Source: CAVZLD01 sp964522605 (GTDB lineage Bacteria; Planctomycetota; Planctomycetia; Pirellulales; Pirellulaceae). Taken from it: a DNA stretch of 19,466 nucleotides. The notes beneath the pieces are model-generated. The model did no database searches, was not told the origin of the DNA, and saw nothing but the letters and a program-made list of their open reading frames with translations. Position numbers and translations under genes: made by a program. Positions 1 to 7,736 of the stretch are shown here, one piece after another (the first letter of the stretch is position 1; every line of letters begins with the position of its first letter). The stretch is taken from positions 1 to 19,466 of the forward strand of contig CAZFWV010000103.1 in NCBI GenBank assembly GCA_964522605.1, given 5' to 3'.

Positions 1-74
1 CGCGAATTTCAATCAACTTGCATCGTCCCCGTTGCGTCCTCAATAGACGACCGGGCGAAAGGAGTCCCTCCGCA

Positions 75-281
75 ATGTCAGACACCGTCTACAAGAAGAT
101 CGAAGTCGTCGGAACTTCCAGCCAATCGTTCAGCGACGCGGTGACGAATGCCGTCGAGCGAGCCAGTTCAACCGTCCGGAACACGGCCTGGTTTGAAGTG
201 ATCGAGCAACGGGGACGAATCAACGAGGGCAAGATCGACCAGTTCCAGGTGACGGTGAAGATCGGCTTCCGTCTGGAATAG
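75..281 (+). CDS. Dodecin family flavin-binding protein
   Basis: This 68-residue protein matches dodecins, small cytoplasmic proteins that assemble into hollow dodecamers and bind or buffer flavins. The sequence shows the family pattern throughout: an N-terminal beta strand (VYKKIEVVG), a helix (SFSDAVTNAVERASSTV), then the TAWFEVIEQRG strand carrying the tryptophan that stacks on flavin in known dodecins, and a final QVTVKIGFRLE strand. The length fits the usual 65-75 residues. The frame is open back to base 18, but the start at 75 is preferred because GAAAGGAG lies about ten bases upstream and the protein then begins exactly where dodecins begin. It is convergent with the next gene, and the gap holds a large palindrome. 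Family assignment is confident; the exact ligand is unknown. Confidence 0.93.
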   Translation: MSDTVYKKIEVVGTSSQSFSDAVTNAVERASSTVRNTAWFEVIEQRGRINEGKIDQFQVTVKIGFRLE

Positions 282-331
282 GCCAGCCGCCGTCCGTCGC
301 AATCGGCCGTGGGCTCGCCGCGTGCACGCAA

Positions 332-406
332 CTCGTTTAACGGCAAGCCGAAGGCGTCGGCTTCTGCCTCGTACCCGCCGACGCCTTCGGCTCGCCGTTA
401 AACGAG
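332..406. repeat. Near-perfect 30-bp inverted repeat between convergent genes, possible bidirectional terminator
   Basis: The arms at 332-361 and 377-406 are complementary over 30 bases with one mismatch and enclose a 15-base loop. The arms begin with CTCGTTTAACGGC and contain GCCGAAGGCG. The element lies between the convergent stop codons of the dodecin (281) and the secreted protein (429). It could end transcription from both sides, but there is no classical T-run. Its length and near-perfection look more like a dispersed palindromic repeat of the kind scattered through planctomycete genomes; that last point is family knowledge, since only one copy is visible here. Confidence 0.8.
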
Positions 407-426
407 AATCGGATCGGGGACGTGAA

Positions 427-1299
427 TCAACGTCGCACTGCGCGATAGTCCGCTTCGACTGCCATGCGAATCGTGCCCTCGCAGTTCAGCTGGAATTGAC
501 CACCTTCCGGACCGCGCGTCTCCGTCGCGCTGATCGGGCCTTCCAGCGTCACAGCGACGGTGCGGCAGGTGGCGACTTCCATCACGAGTTGTCCGGTCAG
601 TTTCATGCTGACGGCCGTATCGTCGGGGTGCTCGGCCACCAGCGTGATGGCAAACACCGCTGCCTCGGCTCCATTGGCGAGCGGGCGCGTCTCCAGAAGT
701 CGCAGCTGAAAATCAGAGATATTGCCTACCGTTTCGGAAAACCCAAGCAGTTCCCGCGCCAGCTGGACCGGCAATTGGACTTGCTGACCGATTTCCACTC
801 GGCGCCCATCAAAGTAGAGCGCAATGGGATTCGGAAGCCCAAACGTCTCCATGTTGGCCGCGACAATCTCTCGCTCGACGTCGGGGGGGACCTGCCCGTC
901 CGGATATTGGACGGATAGACCCGTGGGCTGCCGGGAGACAACGTACGTCTTGCCGGCGACCGGCTGGGTGGTGGTCTGCGCCGTCGCGTCCGCGGCGCGG
1001 ACCTCGACCGTGGACTGATCGTAGCGGACGCGCGCCTCGACGGCCGCCCGGCCATCGGCGCGAAGGACGGTCAATTCACGGACCTGTTGACGAATGAGGC
1101 CCTGGCGTTGCGATTGGACGATTTGCCCCCCCTGCCGAATCGACATTTCCAGGTCGAGGTCACAGTCGATCGCCTGGCGGGACACGTCGCCCACCTCAGC
1201 GGCGCTCTTGTGAAATGTCACGCTGCCGGTCGCGGCCCAGGTGGGTGCGGCCAAAAAAGTCAGCCAGAGGACGAACGAAAATCGAGGCCCGCGCGGCAT
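427..1299 (-). CDS. Secreted protein of unknown function
   Basis: The predicted protein has 290 residues and starts with a Sec-type signal peptide: MPRGPR, a hydrophobic stretch (FSFVLWLTFLAA) and a likely cleavage site after PTWA, near residue 22. The frame is open further upstream, but the start at 1299 is chosen because the signal peptide begins there and AGAAAGG lies a suitable distance upstream. The mature part has no membrane segment and no catalytic motif that I recognise. It alternates short polar and hydrophobic segments consistent with beta-rich folding, for example VRYDQSTVEVRAAD and AVFAITLVAEHPDD. It is divergent from the VTC operon, with 288 bp between the starts, so the two could share a control region. 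An exported or periplasmic role is inferred from the signal peptide only. Confidence 0.8.
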   Translation of the reverse strand: MPRGPRFSFVLWLTFLAAPTWAATGSVTFHKSAAEVGDVSRQAIDCDLDLEMSIRQGGQIVQSQRQGLIRQQVRELTVLRADGRAAVEARVRYDQSTVEVRAADATAQTTTQPVAGKTYVVSRQPTGLSVQYPDGQVPPDVEREIVAANMETFGLPNPIALYFDGRRVEIGQQVQLPVQLARELLGFSETVGNISDFQLRLLETRPLANGAEAAVFAITLVAEHPDDTAVSMKLTGQLVMEVATCRTVAVTLEGPISATETRGPEGGQFQLNCEGTIRMAVEADYRAVRR

Positions 1300-1498
1300 G
1301 GAGGTCGCCTTTCTATGCAGAAGGAGCTGAGGGAGTGAGGGGTCTGGGGGCCGAGCGGGCGGATTCTTCGGCTTTGACTCAACCACGTCAAGGCTAATTC
1401 TGCTTGACCTCCGTCCGAGTCCGCTTGGGACGGCTGCAATCTAAAACGATTGGCGCAGGATGGGCTGATTGCGTATTTTTTTCGGGACCGCCCCAAAT

Positions 1499-1504
1499 TA
1501 TAAT
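1499..1504 (+). promoter_or_regulatory. Candidate -10 box upstream of the VTC operon
   Basis: A perfect TATAAT lies in an A+T-rich patch (about 1470-1545) inside an otherwise G+C-rich intergenic region, 83 bases before the VTC start. A T-rich tract lies about 17-20 bases upstream, but no good -35 hexamer is visible at standard spacing (a TTGCGT is too far away, at 1469). This is a weak candidate based on one hexamer. Confidence 0.33.
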
Positions 1505-1587
1505 GAGTCTCGTGAATTTATCGCGAATTCTGGCTAATATAGACGACTTCGGAGGAACCTACCGGATACGGGAAAGGCGAAGGAGTA

Positions 1588-2373
1588 GTGTCACAGCAAG
1601 GTTTGCAATCCAGCCGGTTCGAATACAAGTATTGGGTTGATGAGGCGCGAGCACGTGGGATTAGCGAGTTTCTGCGAGCGTATTTGGAGCCAGATGATTA
1701 CCTGATCAAGTTCGGAGGAACGGGCATCGGATATCCGGTTTGCAGTCTGTATCTGGACACGGCCGGATTGATGCTCTACGAGCAGACGATGCACGGTGAG
1801 AAGAACCGCTTCAAGCTCCGAATCCGCTTTTACGACGACAATCCCCACAACCCAGCGTTCTTGGAGATCAAGCGTCGCGAAACGGACGTGATTAAGAAGA
1901 AGCGCGCGGCGATCACTCGCGAGGGCGCCAAGAGCGTACTGGCAGGTGAGCTGCCGTCGACCGACTACCTGTACGCGAACAAAGTCAGTGCGAAGTCACT
2001 CGAAGCGTTGTTCGAGTTCTGCACGTTGCGGGACCGAATCCGCGCCGGGGGCTGCACGTACGTTTACTACCATCGAGAGGCTTACGTCTCACCGAATAGC
2101 TCACAGGCCCGCGTCACATTTGACCGGCAATTGGAAGGAGGAGTTTACGTTCCGGGCAGCGACTTGCTGATTCCCAAGGAGAGCGCGCGACCGAAAATGG
2201 AAGGGGTTGTGCTGGAACTGAAATTTACGGATCGGTTCCCAAACTGGATGGAGACACTTTGTGGATTATTCGATCTTCAACGGACTTCCATTCCAAAATA
2301 CGTAAAGTGTGTTGACGCCTTGCGTGACAAAGGTACACCCGCCAAGGTTCGTCAACCGTTCTCATTCACATGA
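1588..2373 (+). CDS. VTC-domain protein, probable polyphosphate polymerase
   Basis: This 261-residue protein fits the VTC domain, the triphosphate-tunnel fold that in eukaryotic Vtc4 makes polyphosphate from ATP. Family-like tunnel motifs appear in order: RFEYKY (10-15), SLYLDT (53-58), the basic strand KLRIRFY (76-82), EIKRR (93-97) followed by KKK (103-105), YHREAY around R163, VTFDR (176-180), the acidic metal-site strand LELKF with E210, and SIPKYVK (234-240). It has no signal peptide or membrane span and is probably cytoplasmic. The start is a GTG; AGGAG lies only two bases before it, while GGAAAGG lies ten bases before, so the start is slightly uncertain. Its stop overlaps the next start (ATGA), implying translational coupling to the DUF4956 protein. 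Polymerase activity is inferred from family; some bacterial VTC-domain proteins are uncharacterised. Confidence 0.87.
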   Translation: MSQQGLQSSRFEYKYWVDEARARGISEFLRAYLEPDDYLIKFGGTGIGYPVCSLYLDTAGLMLYEQTMHGEKNRFKLRIRFYDDNPHNPAFLEIKRRETDVIKKKRAAITREGAKSVLAGELPSTDYLYANKVSAKSLEALFEFCTLRDRIRAGGCTYVYYHREAYVSPNSSQARVTFDRQLEGGVYVPGSDLLIPKESARPKMEGVVLELKFTDRFPNWMETLCGLFDLQRTSIPKYVKCVDALRDKGTPAKVRQPFSFT

Positions 2374-3047
2374 ACAACTGGTTCAACCTCATATTCAATA
2401 GCGGTTACGATTCGGCCAGCGGCCCCGAATCGACTCTTTTCTTGCTGCTGCTGGCCTTCGTGATTGGCCAGGTCATCGGCTGGACCTATATGTACACCCA
2501 TCGGGTGTTGTCGTATTCCCAGACGTTCACCGCCTCCCTGGTCGTCTTGCCTGTCCTGGTCGCGTTGATGATGATGTTGATGTCCGGCAGCGTAATCATC
2601 GCCTTTGGGCTGCTGGCCGTATTCGCTGTCGTCCGTTTCCGGAATGTGCTGAAGGACACGCGCGATACCTGCTACGTGCTATGGTCGATTGTCGAGGGAA
2701 TGGCCGTGGGGACGCGTCAGGAATCAACGGCCTTGATTGGCGCGATTGTCGTTGTCTCGATCTCCTTTTACCTACGTTTAACCCAATTCGGCAGTCGCCA
2801 GCGATACGACGTTGTGCTGAACCTGCTCTGCGCCGCCGACGCCAACTTGTCGCCGGTCCTGAAACGACACAGCCGTCGAGTGCAGCTAGCTGGTTCGCCT
2901 CGAAAAGTGGGCGATGACATGGACGTGTCGTATCGGTTGCAGTTGCGAGACCCGTCACGCAGTGACGACTTGCACGCCGAACTGGAGGAGACGGAAGGCG
3001 TGAAGCGGGTTTCCCTCTTCATGCGAGAAGACGAGTCGGAGGTCTAG
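2370..3047 (+). CDS. DUF4956 family integral membrane protein
   Basis: This 225-residue protein has a short N-terminal segment, then hydrophobic spans at about 22-40, 53-71, 72-90 and 118-136, and a soluble C-terminal part (about 144-225). The segment VRFRNVLKDTRDT (88-100), just after a hydrophobic span, is the strongly charged conserved stretch I associate with DUF4956, whose members commonly sit beside VTC-domain genes. The function of the family is not known. The ATG overlaps the VTC stop codon by four bases and no strong ribosome site is visible, so translation probably depends on coupling. It is followed three bases later by the HlyD-like gene. A plausible but unproven role is to anchor or gate the VTC enzyme at the inner membrane. 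Confidence 0.85.
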   Translation: MNNWFNLIFNSGYDSASGPESTLFLLLLAFVIGQVIGWTYMYTHRVLSYSQTFTASLVVLPVLVALMMMLMSGSVIIAFGLLAVFAVVRFRNVLKDTRDTCYVLWSIVEGMAVGTRQESTALIGAIVVVSISFYLRLTQFGSRQRYDVVLNLLCAADANLSPVLKRHSRRVQLAGSPRKVGDDMDVSYRLQLRDPSRSDDLHAELEETEGVKRVSLFMREDESEV

Positions 3048-3050
3048 GCA

Positions 3051-4220
3051 ATGGCTCATACTTCTCGCATTCGAACTCCGCTGCGGCAACACTGGAACCG
3101 TTTCCGGCTGGGCGCTTTGCCGGTCCTCAGTTTCCTGCTGTGCATCGCCGTCACCCTTTGGCTGTGGCAGCGACAGGCGATGTATGGCTCGATCGTGGGA
3201 GAAGTCGAAGCCTACCAGGTCGACGTTACGGCCGGCATCGACGGCCTGCTGATCGCCCCGGAACAGAACTACTGGCACCTGCTGGATAAGGTCAAACAGA
3301 ATCAGGTGCTCGCGCGTCTGGACGATACCGCGTTGCGGGCGGATCTGCTGGCCGTGCAGGCGGAATCCGAACGACTGCGCGCCGAAGTGCAAAGTGCGAT
3401 CGCACGGATGAAGCTCGACCAGGACCAGTTGACGCAGAACCATACGCAGAATCGGCTGCGATTGACCTGGGAACTGGAGCAGCGGCGCGTGGAACGACTT
3501 CAGCAGGCGGCCGTGATTAAGGAAGACATGACGACGCTCAAAGGCATCCAGGCCAGTCTCGACCTGCTGGAAGGACTGGCCCAGCGGCAGGCCGGTCTGT
3601 TCTCCCCCGCCCAATTGACGGATCTGCGCCAGCAGCGCGACGTGCTGAACACCCGCATTCAGGATAACCGCGACGTTCTCGTGGAAATCGATAAGCAGTT
3701 TCGCGATGCACAGAAACGGCTGGAGGAATTTCCTGATCTGGACATGGCCGAGTCAGACGATTTGCTGGCACCGATTCGCGAAGGGATTAAAGTCCAGGAA
3801 GCGATCATGGAGACGATTAACGTCCAGATCGAGAACCTCGTGATCCGATCGCCCGTGGATGGAACCATCACGGCCATCTATCGTTGGCCCGGGCAACGCA
3901 TTGCGGCCGGAGACCTGATCTGTTCGCTATTCCGCGAGGACGCGCAATACGTCGTCAGTTACGTGCGGGAACAGCAGCGGATTCGTCCCTACAAGGGCAT
4001 GGAAGTCAGTCTGCGACTGCGGGCCCCCGGCAGTCCGGAGTATCGCAGCTCCGTCGAGTCCGTCGGTCCACCCGCCGCGCCCGTCCCGCCGCGCCACCTG
4101 CGCGATCAGGCCGTTTTGGAATGGGCTACGCCGGTCAAGATCCCCATCCCGCCGGAACTGCAGAGCCAGAACCTGGAACCTGGGCAACTGCTGCAGGTCA
4201 TCTTCGACGACAACAGCTGA
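3051..4220 (+). CDS. HlyD-like membrane-fusion / periplasmic adaptor protein
   Basis: This 389-residue protein has a short cytoplasmic N-terminus, one membrane span (about 21-40, LSFLLCIAVTLWLW) and a large exported part. The first lipoyl-like half lies at about 48-95 (VDVTAGIDGLL, then VKQNQVLARLDD). A long charged helical hairpin follows (about 95-225), and the second lipoyl-like half is at 264-295 (VIRSPVDGTITAIYRWPGQR, then AAGDLICSLF). A C-terminal beta domain ends with LEPGQLLQVIF. This is the order seen in HlyD/EmrA-type adaptors of secretion and efflux systems. GGAGG lies eight bases before the ATG. No inner-membrane pump or outer-membrane channel gene is adjacent, so the partner is either DUF4956 or encoded elsewhere. 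Membership in the adaptor superfamily is clear; the cargo is unknown. Confidence 0.87.
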   Translation: MAHTSRIRTPLRQHWNRFRLGALPVLSFLLCIAVTLWLWQRQAMYGSIVGEVEAYQVDVTAGIDGLLIAPEQNYWHLLDKVKQNQVLARLDDTALRADLLAVQAESERLRAEVQSAIARMKLDQDQLTQNHTQNRLRLTWELEQRRVERLQQAAVIKEDMTTLKGIQASLDLLEGLAQRQAGLFSPAQLTDLRQQRDVLNTRIQDNRDVLVEIDKQFRDAQKRLEEFPDLDMAESDDLLAPIREGIKVQEAIMETINVQIENLVIRSPVDGTITAIYRWPGQRIAAGDLICSLFREDAQYVVSYVREQQRIRPYKGMEVSLRLRAPGSPEYRSSVESVGPPAAPVPPRHLRDQAVLEWATPVKIPIPPELQSQNLEPGQLLQVIFDDNS

Positions 4221-4313
4221 TCTTGACGCTGTCCGGCCTTCGGCCTACTGTTCGCACCGTCGTGGTCCGCCAGACCGCTGCGAATTTCCTCGTTTTTTTG
4301 CCGGAAGTCCCCC

Positions 4314-5549
4314 ATGAGCACATCTCCATCAGCGCCCAAGTCAACCGCCGCCAGCGTGCCATCCATCCCCGTCCCCCTGCTCGATATCGGAAGGGAGAAC
4401 CTCGCATTGGCAACCGATATCCAAGCGGCAATCGCCGAGGTGTGTCGGACGGGTGCCTTCGTGCTTGGTCCCGCGTGTCGCACATTGGAGCAACAGATCG
4501 CTACCTTGTGCGAAACCCGATTCGGGATCGGCTGTGCTTCGGGCAGCGACGCATTGCTGCTGGCCCTGATGGCGCTCGACGTGGGCCCCGGAGACGAAGT
4601 CCTGGTACCCAGCTTCACGTTTTTTGCGACGGCCAGTGCCGTCTGGAGACTGGGAGCCAAACCGGTCTTTGTCGACATCGAACCGGAATCCTTCAATGTG
4701 AGTCCCGCCTTGATCGATGCGGCCGTGACGCCAGCCACCAAGGCCGTGGTGCCGGTGCATCTGTTTGGACAACCGGCCGACATGCCGGCTCTGATGCAGG
4801 TCGCGCAGGACCACAAGTTGGGCGTCGTCGAGGACGCCGCGCAAGCCATTGGAGCGGCTTACGACGGCCGCCCGGTGGGCAGTTGGGGAGCCGTCGGCTG
4901 CCTGAGCTTCTACCCAACCAAGAATCTGGGTGGCTTCGGAGATGGCGGCATGATGGTGACTTCGGATGAGGCCCTAGCGGAGCGTCTCGAGCGACTGCGC
5001 GTTCACGGGATGAAACCGCGCTACTACCATCAGGAAGTCGGAATCAACAGCCGCTTGGATGCCATGCAGGCCGCCGTGCTGAATGTGAAACTCACTCAAC
5101 TGCCGGAATGGACTGCCCGACGCCAGCAACATGCCCAGCGATACGACCGTTTGTTCCGCCAGGCCAATCTGGACCAGCATCTGACGTTGCCGCGCGCCCT
5201 GCCTCGCGTCACGCATGTCTGGAACCAGTACACCATCCGCGTGGCCGGTGGTCAGCGAGACGCCTTGCGAAACCACTTGCAGGAAGCGGGCATCGGTTCG
5301 GAGATCTATTATCCCGTCCCACTCCACCAACAGACCTGCTTCCAAAGCCTCGGATACCGTACCGGAAGCCTACCCGAAACGGAGCGCGCCGCGGGTGAGG
5401 TGTTGAGCTTACCCGTGTTTCCTCAGATGACGGAGCAGGAACAGGACGCGGTTGTCGATCAAATCGGCCGGTTCTTCCGCCGTCGTTCGACCATTGTGCC
5501 TCCGCTGCACACAACTCACGTGCCGACGCAGAATCTGTCGACACGGTGA
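4314..5549 (+). CDS. DegT/DnrJ/EryC1/StrS family PLP-dependent sugar aminotransferase
   Basis: This 411-residue protein is a fold-type I aminotransferase of the DegT group, which transaminates nucleotide-linked keto-sugars for surface glycans or secondary metabolites. Visible hallmarks are the N-terminal VPLLDIGREN, GCASGSDALLLAL (cofactor phosphate site), VLVPSFTFFATASAV, VVEDAAQAIGA with D174 and Q177, and SFYPTKNLGGFGDGGMM, where K203 should form the Schiff base with PLP. These are followed by VGINSRLDAMQAA and a C-terminal IYYPVPLHQQ segment. All key residues are present and the length is slightly above the usual 370-390 because of N- and C-terminal tails. GGAAG lies seven bases before the ATG. 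It begins 93 bases after the HlyD-like stop, so it may share the transcript. The exact sugar substrate cannot be read from sequence. Confidence 0.94.
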   Translation: MSTSPSAPKSTAASVPSIPVPLLDIGRENLALATDIQAAIAEVCRTGAFVLGPACRTLEQQIATLCETRFGIGCASGSDALLLALMALDVGPGDEVLVPSFTFFATASAVWRLGAKPVFVDIEPESFNVSPALIDAAVTPATKAVVPVHLFGQPADMPALMQVAQDHKLGVVEDAAQAIGAAYDGRPVGSWGAVGCLSFYPTKNLGGFGDGGMMVTSDEALAERLERLRVHGMKPRYYHQEVGINSRLDAMQAAVLNVKLTQLPEWTARRQQHAQRYDRLFRQANLDQHLTLPRALPRVTHVWNQYTIRVAGGQRDALRNHLQEAGIGSEIYYPVPLHQQTCFQSLGYRTGSLPETERAAGEVLSLPVFPQMTEQEQDAVVDQIGRFFRRRSTIVPPLHTTHVPTQNLSTR

Positions 5550-5579
5550 CTGGCAGGCAATGAACAAACCGAAATCCTC

Positions 5580-5612
5580 GCTCCCTTCTCCCCGAAACGG
5601 GGCGAGGGGAGC
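5580..5612. terminator. Strong hairpin between convergent genes, probable bidirectional terminator or dispersed repeat
   Basis: The arms 5580-5594 and 5598-5612 pair over 15 bases with one G-T wobble and one mismatch around an AAA loop (core CCCCG AAA CGGGG). It follows the aminotransferase stop by about 30 bases and faces the Der stop from the other side. There is no clear T-run. Two smaller perfect 6-bp hairpins follow at 5625-5639 and 5659-5673, so the gap is packed with fold-back sequence. Confidence 0.6.
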
Positions 5613-5624
5613 CAGAGTGGATCG

Positions 5625-5673
5625 GGTCCGCTACGGACCAGACGGTCAGATTTTCAACGGGCGAGCCTCGCCC
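5625..5673. repeat. Pair of short hairpins downstream of the aminotransferase gene
   Basis: The first hairpin is GGTCCG CTA CGGACC at 5625-5639. The second is GGGCGA GCC TCGCCC at 5659-5673. Both lie in the gap between the convergent aminotransferase and der genes. They are clear by base pairing, but their function (termination or repeat debris) is not determinable. Confidence 0.5.
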
Positions 5674-5751
5674 TCCCGGCACTCGATATGAAACGGGAAA
5701 CCTGTTCTTGAGCCGTCCCGCGTTCCCGTCCAACCGGATCCCACGTGAACC

Positions 5752-7128
5752 TCATTCGGTCGCTTCGCTGGATTTCTCTTCGACGACGGTCTCGATGTCA
5801 TCCCGTTGATCTTCGCTGGAGCGACGTTTCAAGTAGAGCTTGATCGGGACCTCGCCAAAAGGCAGCTGGTCGCGCAACACACCGAGCAGGTACCGACGAT
5901 AGGCCGGCGGAAAGTCGCGGGGTTCGTTGCAGACGAGAATCATCGTGGGCGGTTGAGTTCCCACCTGGGTCGCGTAATAGATCTTGGGTCGCCGGTTGTG
6001 GACGAGTGGCGGCGGATGGTATGTCAGGGCATCGCGAATCAAGCGATTCAACTGGCCGGTGGTAACGCGCGACAAGGACTGCTTGAACAACATCTGGGCA
6101 TGATTGATGAGCGCCTTCACATTCTTGCCCGTTGTCGCTGTGACAAAGGCAATCGGCACATGCCACATGGTCTGGAATGTATCGCGTAGATACTTGACCC
6201 AACGTTCCGTCGGCATCTGCTTGTGGTACAAGTCCCACTTATTGACCACGAAGATGCAGGGCTTGTATTGCTCGGCCACGTAACCGCAGAGTTGCTTGTC
6301 GACTTTGCTGATCCGTTGGCTCGCATCAAAAAACAGCAACACCACGTCGGCTCGTCGGATACTCCGCTTCGCCCGATGAGTCCCGTAGAAGTCAATGTTC
6401 GTGCGAACGCTCTTGGTGCGTCGCAAACCGGGCGTATCGATGGCAAGGAAGGCCTTTCCATCGAGTTCGAACTGCACGTCAACACTGTCGCGCGTCGTCC
6501 CGGGTACTTCGCTGACGATCATTCTCTCGGACTTGGCCAGTGCATTCACAAACGTGCTCTTGCCCACGTTTCGGCGTCCGACGATTGCGACTTTCATCAG
6601 CGGCTCATCGATCGTCTGTTGCTCCAGCGGCGGGGGCAACCGTTCCAGGATCATTTGCAGGAGCATTTGACGATTTCGGTCGGCCTTCGTGCTGCAACAA
6701 ATCAACTTGCCTCGCCCCAACCGATGGAACTCTTGGGCCTGCGCCTCGAGTTTCTCCGAATCGACCTTGTTGGCGACGCAGATGATCGGCTTGTCCAGAT
6801 AGCGCAGCCGCTTCGCGACTTCCTTATCCAGCGGTACCGTACCCTCTTGGGCATCGACGACGAACAAAATCAAATCGGCGGAGTCAATGGCTGCCGTAAT
6901 CTGATCTTCGATTTGCCGCGTCAAGTTGTCGCTGTCCTCGATCCCCATGCCCCCCGTATCGATCAGCTCGAAAAACCGACCGCCCACGTCCATCAAATGG
7001 CTGACTCGATCCCGCGTCACCCCCGACATGTCGTCGACAATCGCCAACCGGCGCTGTGCAAGCCAGTTCAGAAGGCTGGATTTGCCCACATTGGGCCGAC
7101 CGACGATGACAACCTGAGGCAACTGCAT
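5752..7128 (-). CDS. der: Ribosome-associated GTPase Der (EngA)
   Basis: This is the tandem-GTPase Der, which acts in 50S ribosomal subunit assembly in the cytoplasm. The 458-residue reading has two GTP-binding domains. The first has GRPNVGKS at 10-17, DTGG at 57-60 and NKVD at 120-123. The second has GRRNVGKS at 184-191, DTPG at 231-234 and NKWD at 296-299. A KH-like C-terminal domain follows (about 355-435: RDALTYHPPP, KIYYATQVGTQPP) with a short acidic tail. The frame extends to a GTG at 7146, but the ATG at 7128 (MQLPQVVIVGRPNVGKS) matches where Der proteins usually begin; neither start has a good ribosome site. It is convergent with the aminotransferase gene and divergent from the UDG gene. 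Identification is very confident, the start less so. Confidence 0.97.
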   Translation of the reverse strand: MQLPQVVIVGRPNVGKSSLLNWLAQRRLAIVDDMSGVTRDRVSHLMDVGGRFFELIDTGGMGIEDSDNLTRQIEDQITAAIDSADLILFVVDAQEGTVPLDKEVAKRLRYLDKPIICVANKVDSEKLEAQAQEFHRLGRGKLICCSTKADRNRQMLLQMILERLPPPLEQQTIDEPLMKVAIVGRRNVGKSTFVNALAKSERMIVSEVPGTTRDSVDVQFELDGKAFLAIDTPGLRRTKSVRTNIDFYGTHRAKRSIRRADVVLLFFDASQRISKVDKQLCGYVAEQYKPCIFVVNKWDLYHKQMPTERWVKYLRDTFQTMWHVPIAFVTATTGKNVKALINHAQMLFKQSLSRVTTGQLNRLIRDALTYHPPPLVHNRRPKIYYATQVGTQPPTMILVCNEPRDFPPAYRRYLLGVLRDQLPFGEVPIKLYLKRRSSEDQRDDIETVVEEKSSEATE

Positions 7129-7736
7129 GGGAAGACGGGGGCTCACCCCGGAGGAATGACGGCGACGTGCGAGGGATTGGGGACTGCGCCGAGCGCGCCC
7201 TTTTGATCATAGAGCATTGCCGCAAGGGGCGGAAGATGCGGCATCCGGGAGTGGAGTGGCTGCGGCTGGAATGTTTCACGCAGCTAACGTGCCCCGACTC
7301 GAAGGGTCAGAGGAGCCGGAGAGTGACGAACAAGGAGTTCCGATTTTGGAGAGAAAGGCCGATTTCGGATCGGCGAGTCGCGAATCGCACGGAACCGGGA
7401 ATCTCGACGGGCCGGATCTACGTCGATCTGGCGCGCACTGGGATACCACCCGCAACGATCCCCAGTTCCCGATCCGGATTCCAACTCCGCGGATCTCCAC
7501 CCGTCCGCCCGTCGCTCCCCTCCCCCAATCGGGACTTCTCTCCCACCAGACGGGTAAGCGCCACAGGCAAGCGGTCCACTCGTAGGACGGATTGCCAATC
7601 CGTCCCACAATCAGCCGCCCGCCGACTTGCACTACCCTGGCAAGATCGCCCCACGGGCGTCAAGATATTGATGCGATGCGATGCAATGCGAAGAAATCTT
7701 AACCACCAAGACCGTTTAGAATCACGATCCGAGCGC
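7129..7736. other. 608-bp intergenic region between divergent der and UDG genes
   Basis: I see no convincing gene here. The UDG frame stays open back to 7167, but the implied residues are low-complexity, rich in R, S and P, and read through a palindromic repeat at 7582-7610, so they are probably not coding. A short direct repeat of GATGC lies at about 7670-7690. Promoters of both flanking genes must lie here, but no clear -35/-10 pair was recognised. Confidence 0.6.
7582..7610 (-). repeat. Dispersed palindromic repeat, copy 1
   Basis: The core at 7585-7605 is a palindrome with 10-base arms (GGACGGATTG and its complement) around a single base. Over 29 bases it is identical to the reverse complement of 8639-8667, on the other side of the UDG gene. 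In translation such copies give peptides like TDCQSVP or IGNPSY, which I associate with repeated intergenic elements of planctomycetes. Confidence 0.85.

Noticed and set aside
18..74. N-terminal extension of the dodecin frame
   Set aside because: The frame is open, but the residues are unlike any dodecin and the ribosome site belongs to the ATG at 75.
4230..4310. Terminator after the HlyD-like gene (GGCCTTCGGCC and a later T-run near 4293)
   Set aside because: The stem is only four pairs and the T-run is about 50 bases away, so it is not a convincing terminator; the aminotransferase gene may be co-transcribed.
3884..4969. 361-codon plus-strand open frame overlapping the HlyD-like and aminotransferase genes in another frame
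   Set aside because: The translation is arginine-rich and low in structure, and both overlapped genes have strong family support.
6223..7206. Long plus-strand open frame opposite der
   Set aside because: It is antisense to a certain gene and is explained by codon bias in G+C-rich DNA; it has no ribosome site or recognisable motif.
7167..7736. 190-residue N-terminal extension of the UDG frame
   Set aside because: It reads through a palindromic repeat, is low in hydrophobic structure and precedes an already variable linker; the conserved core begins much later.
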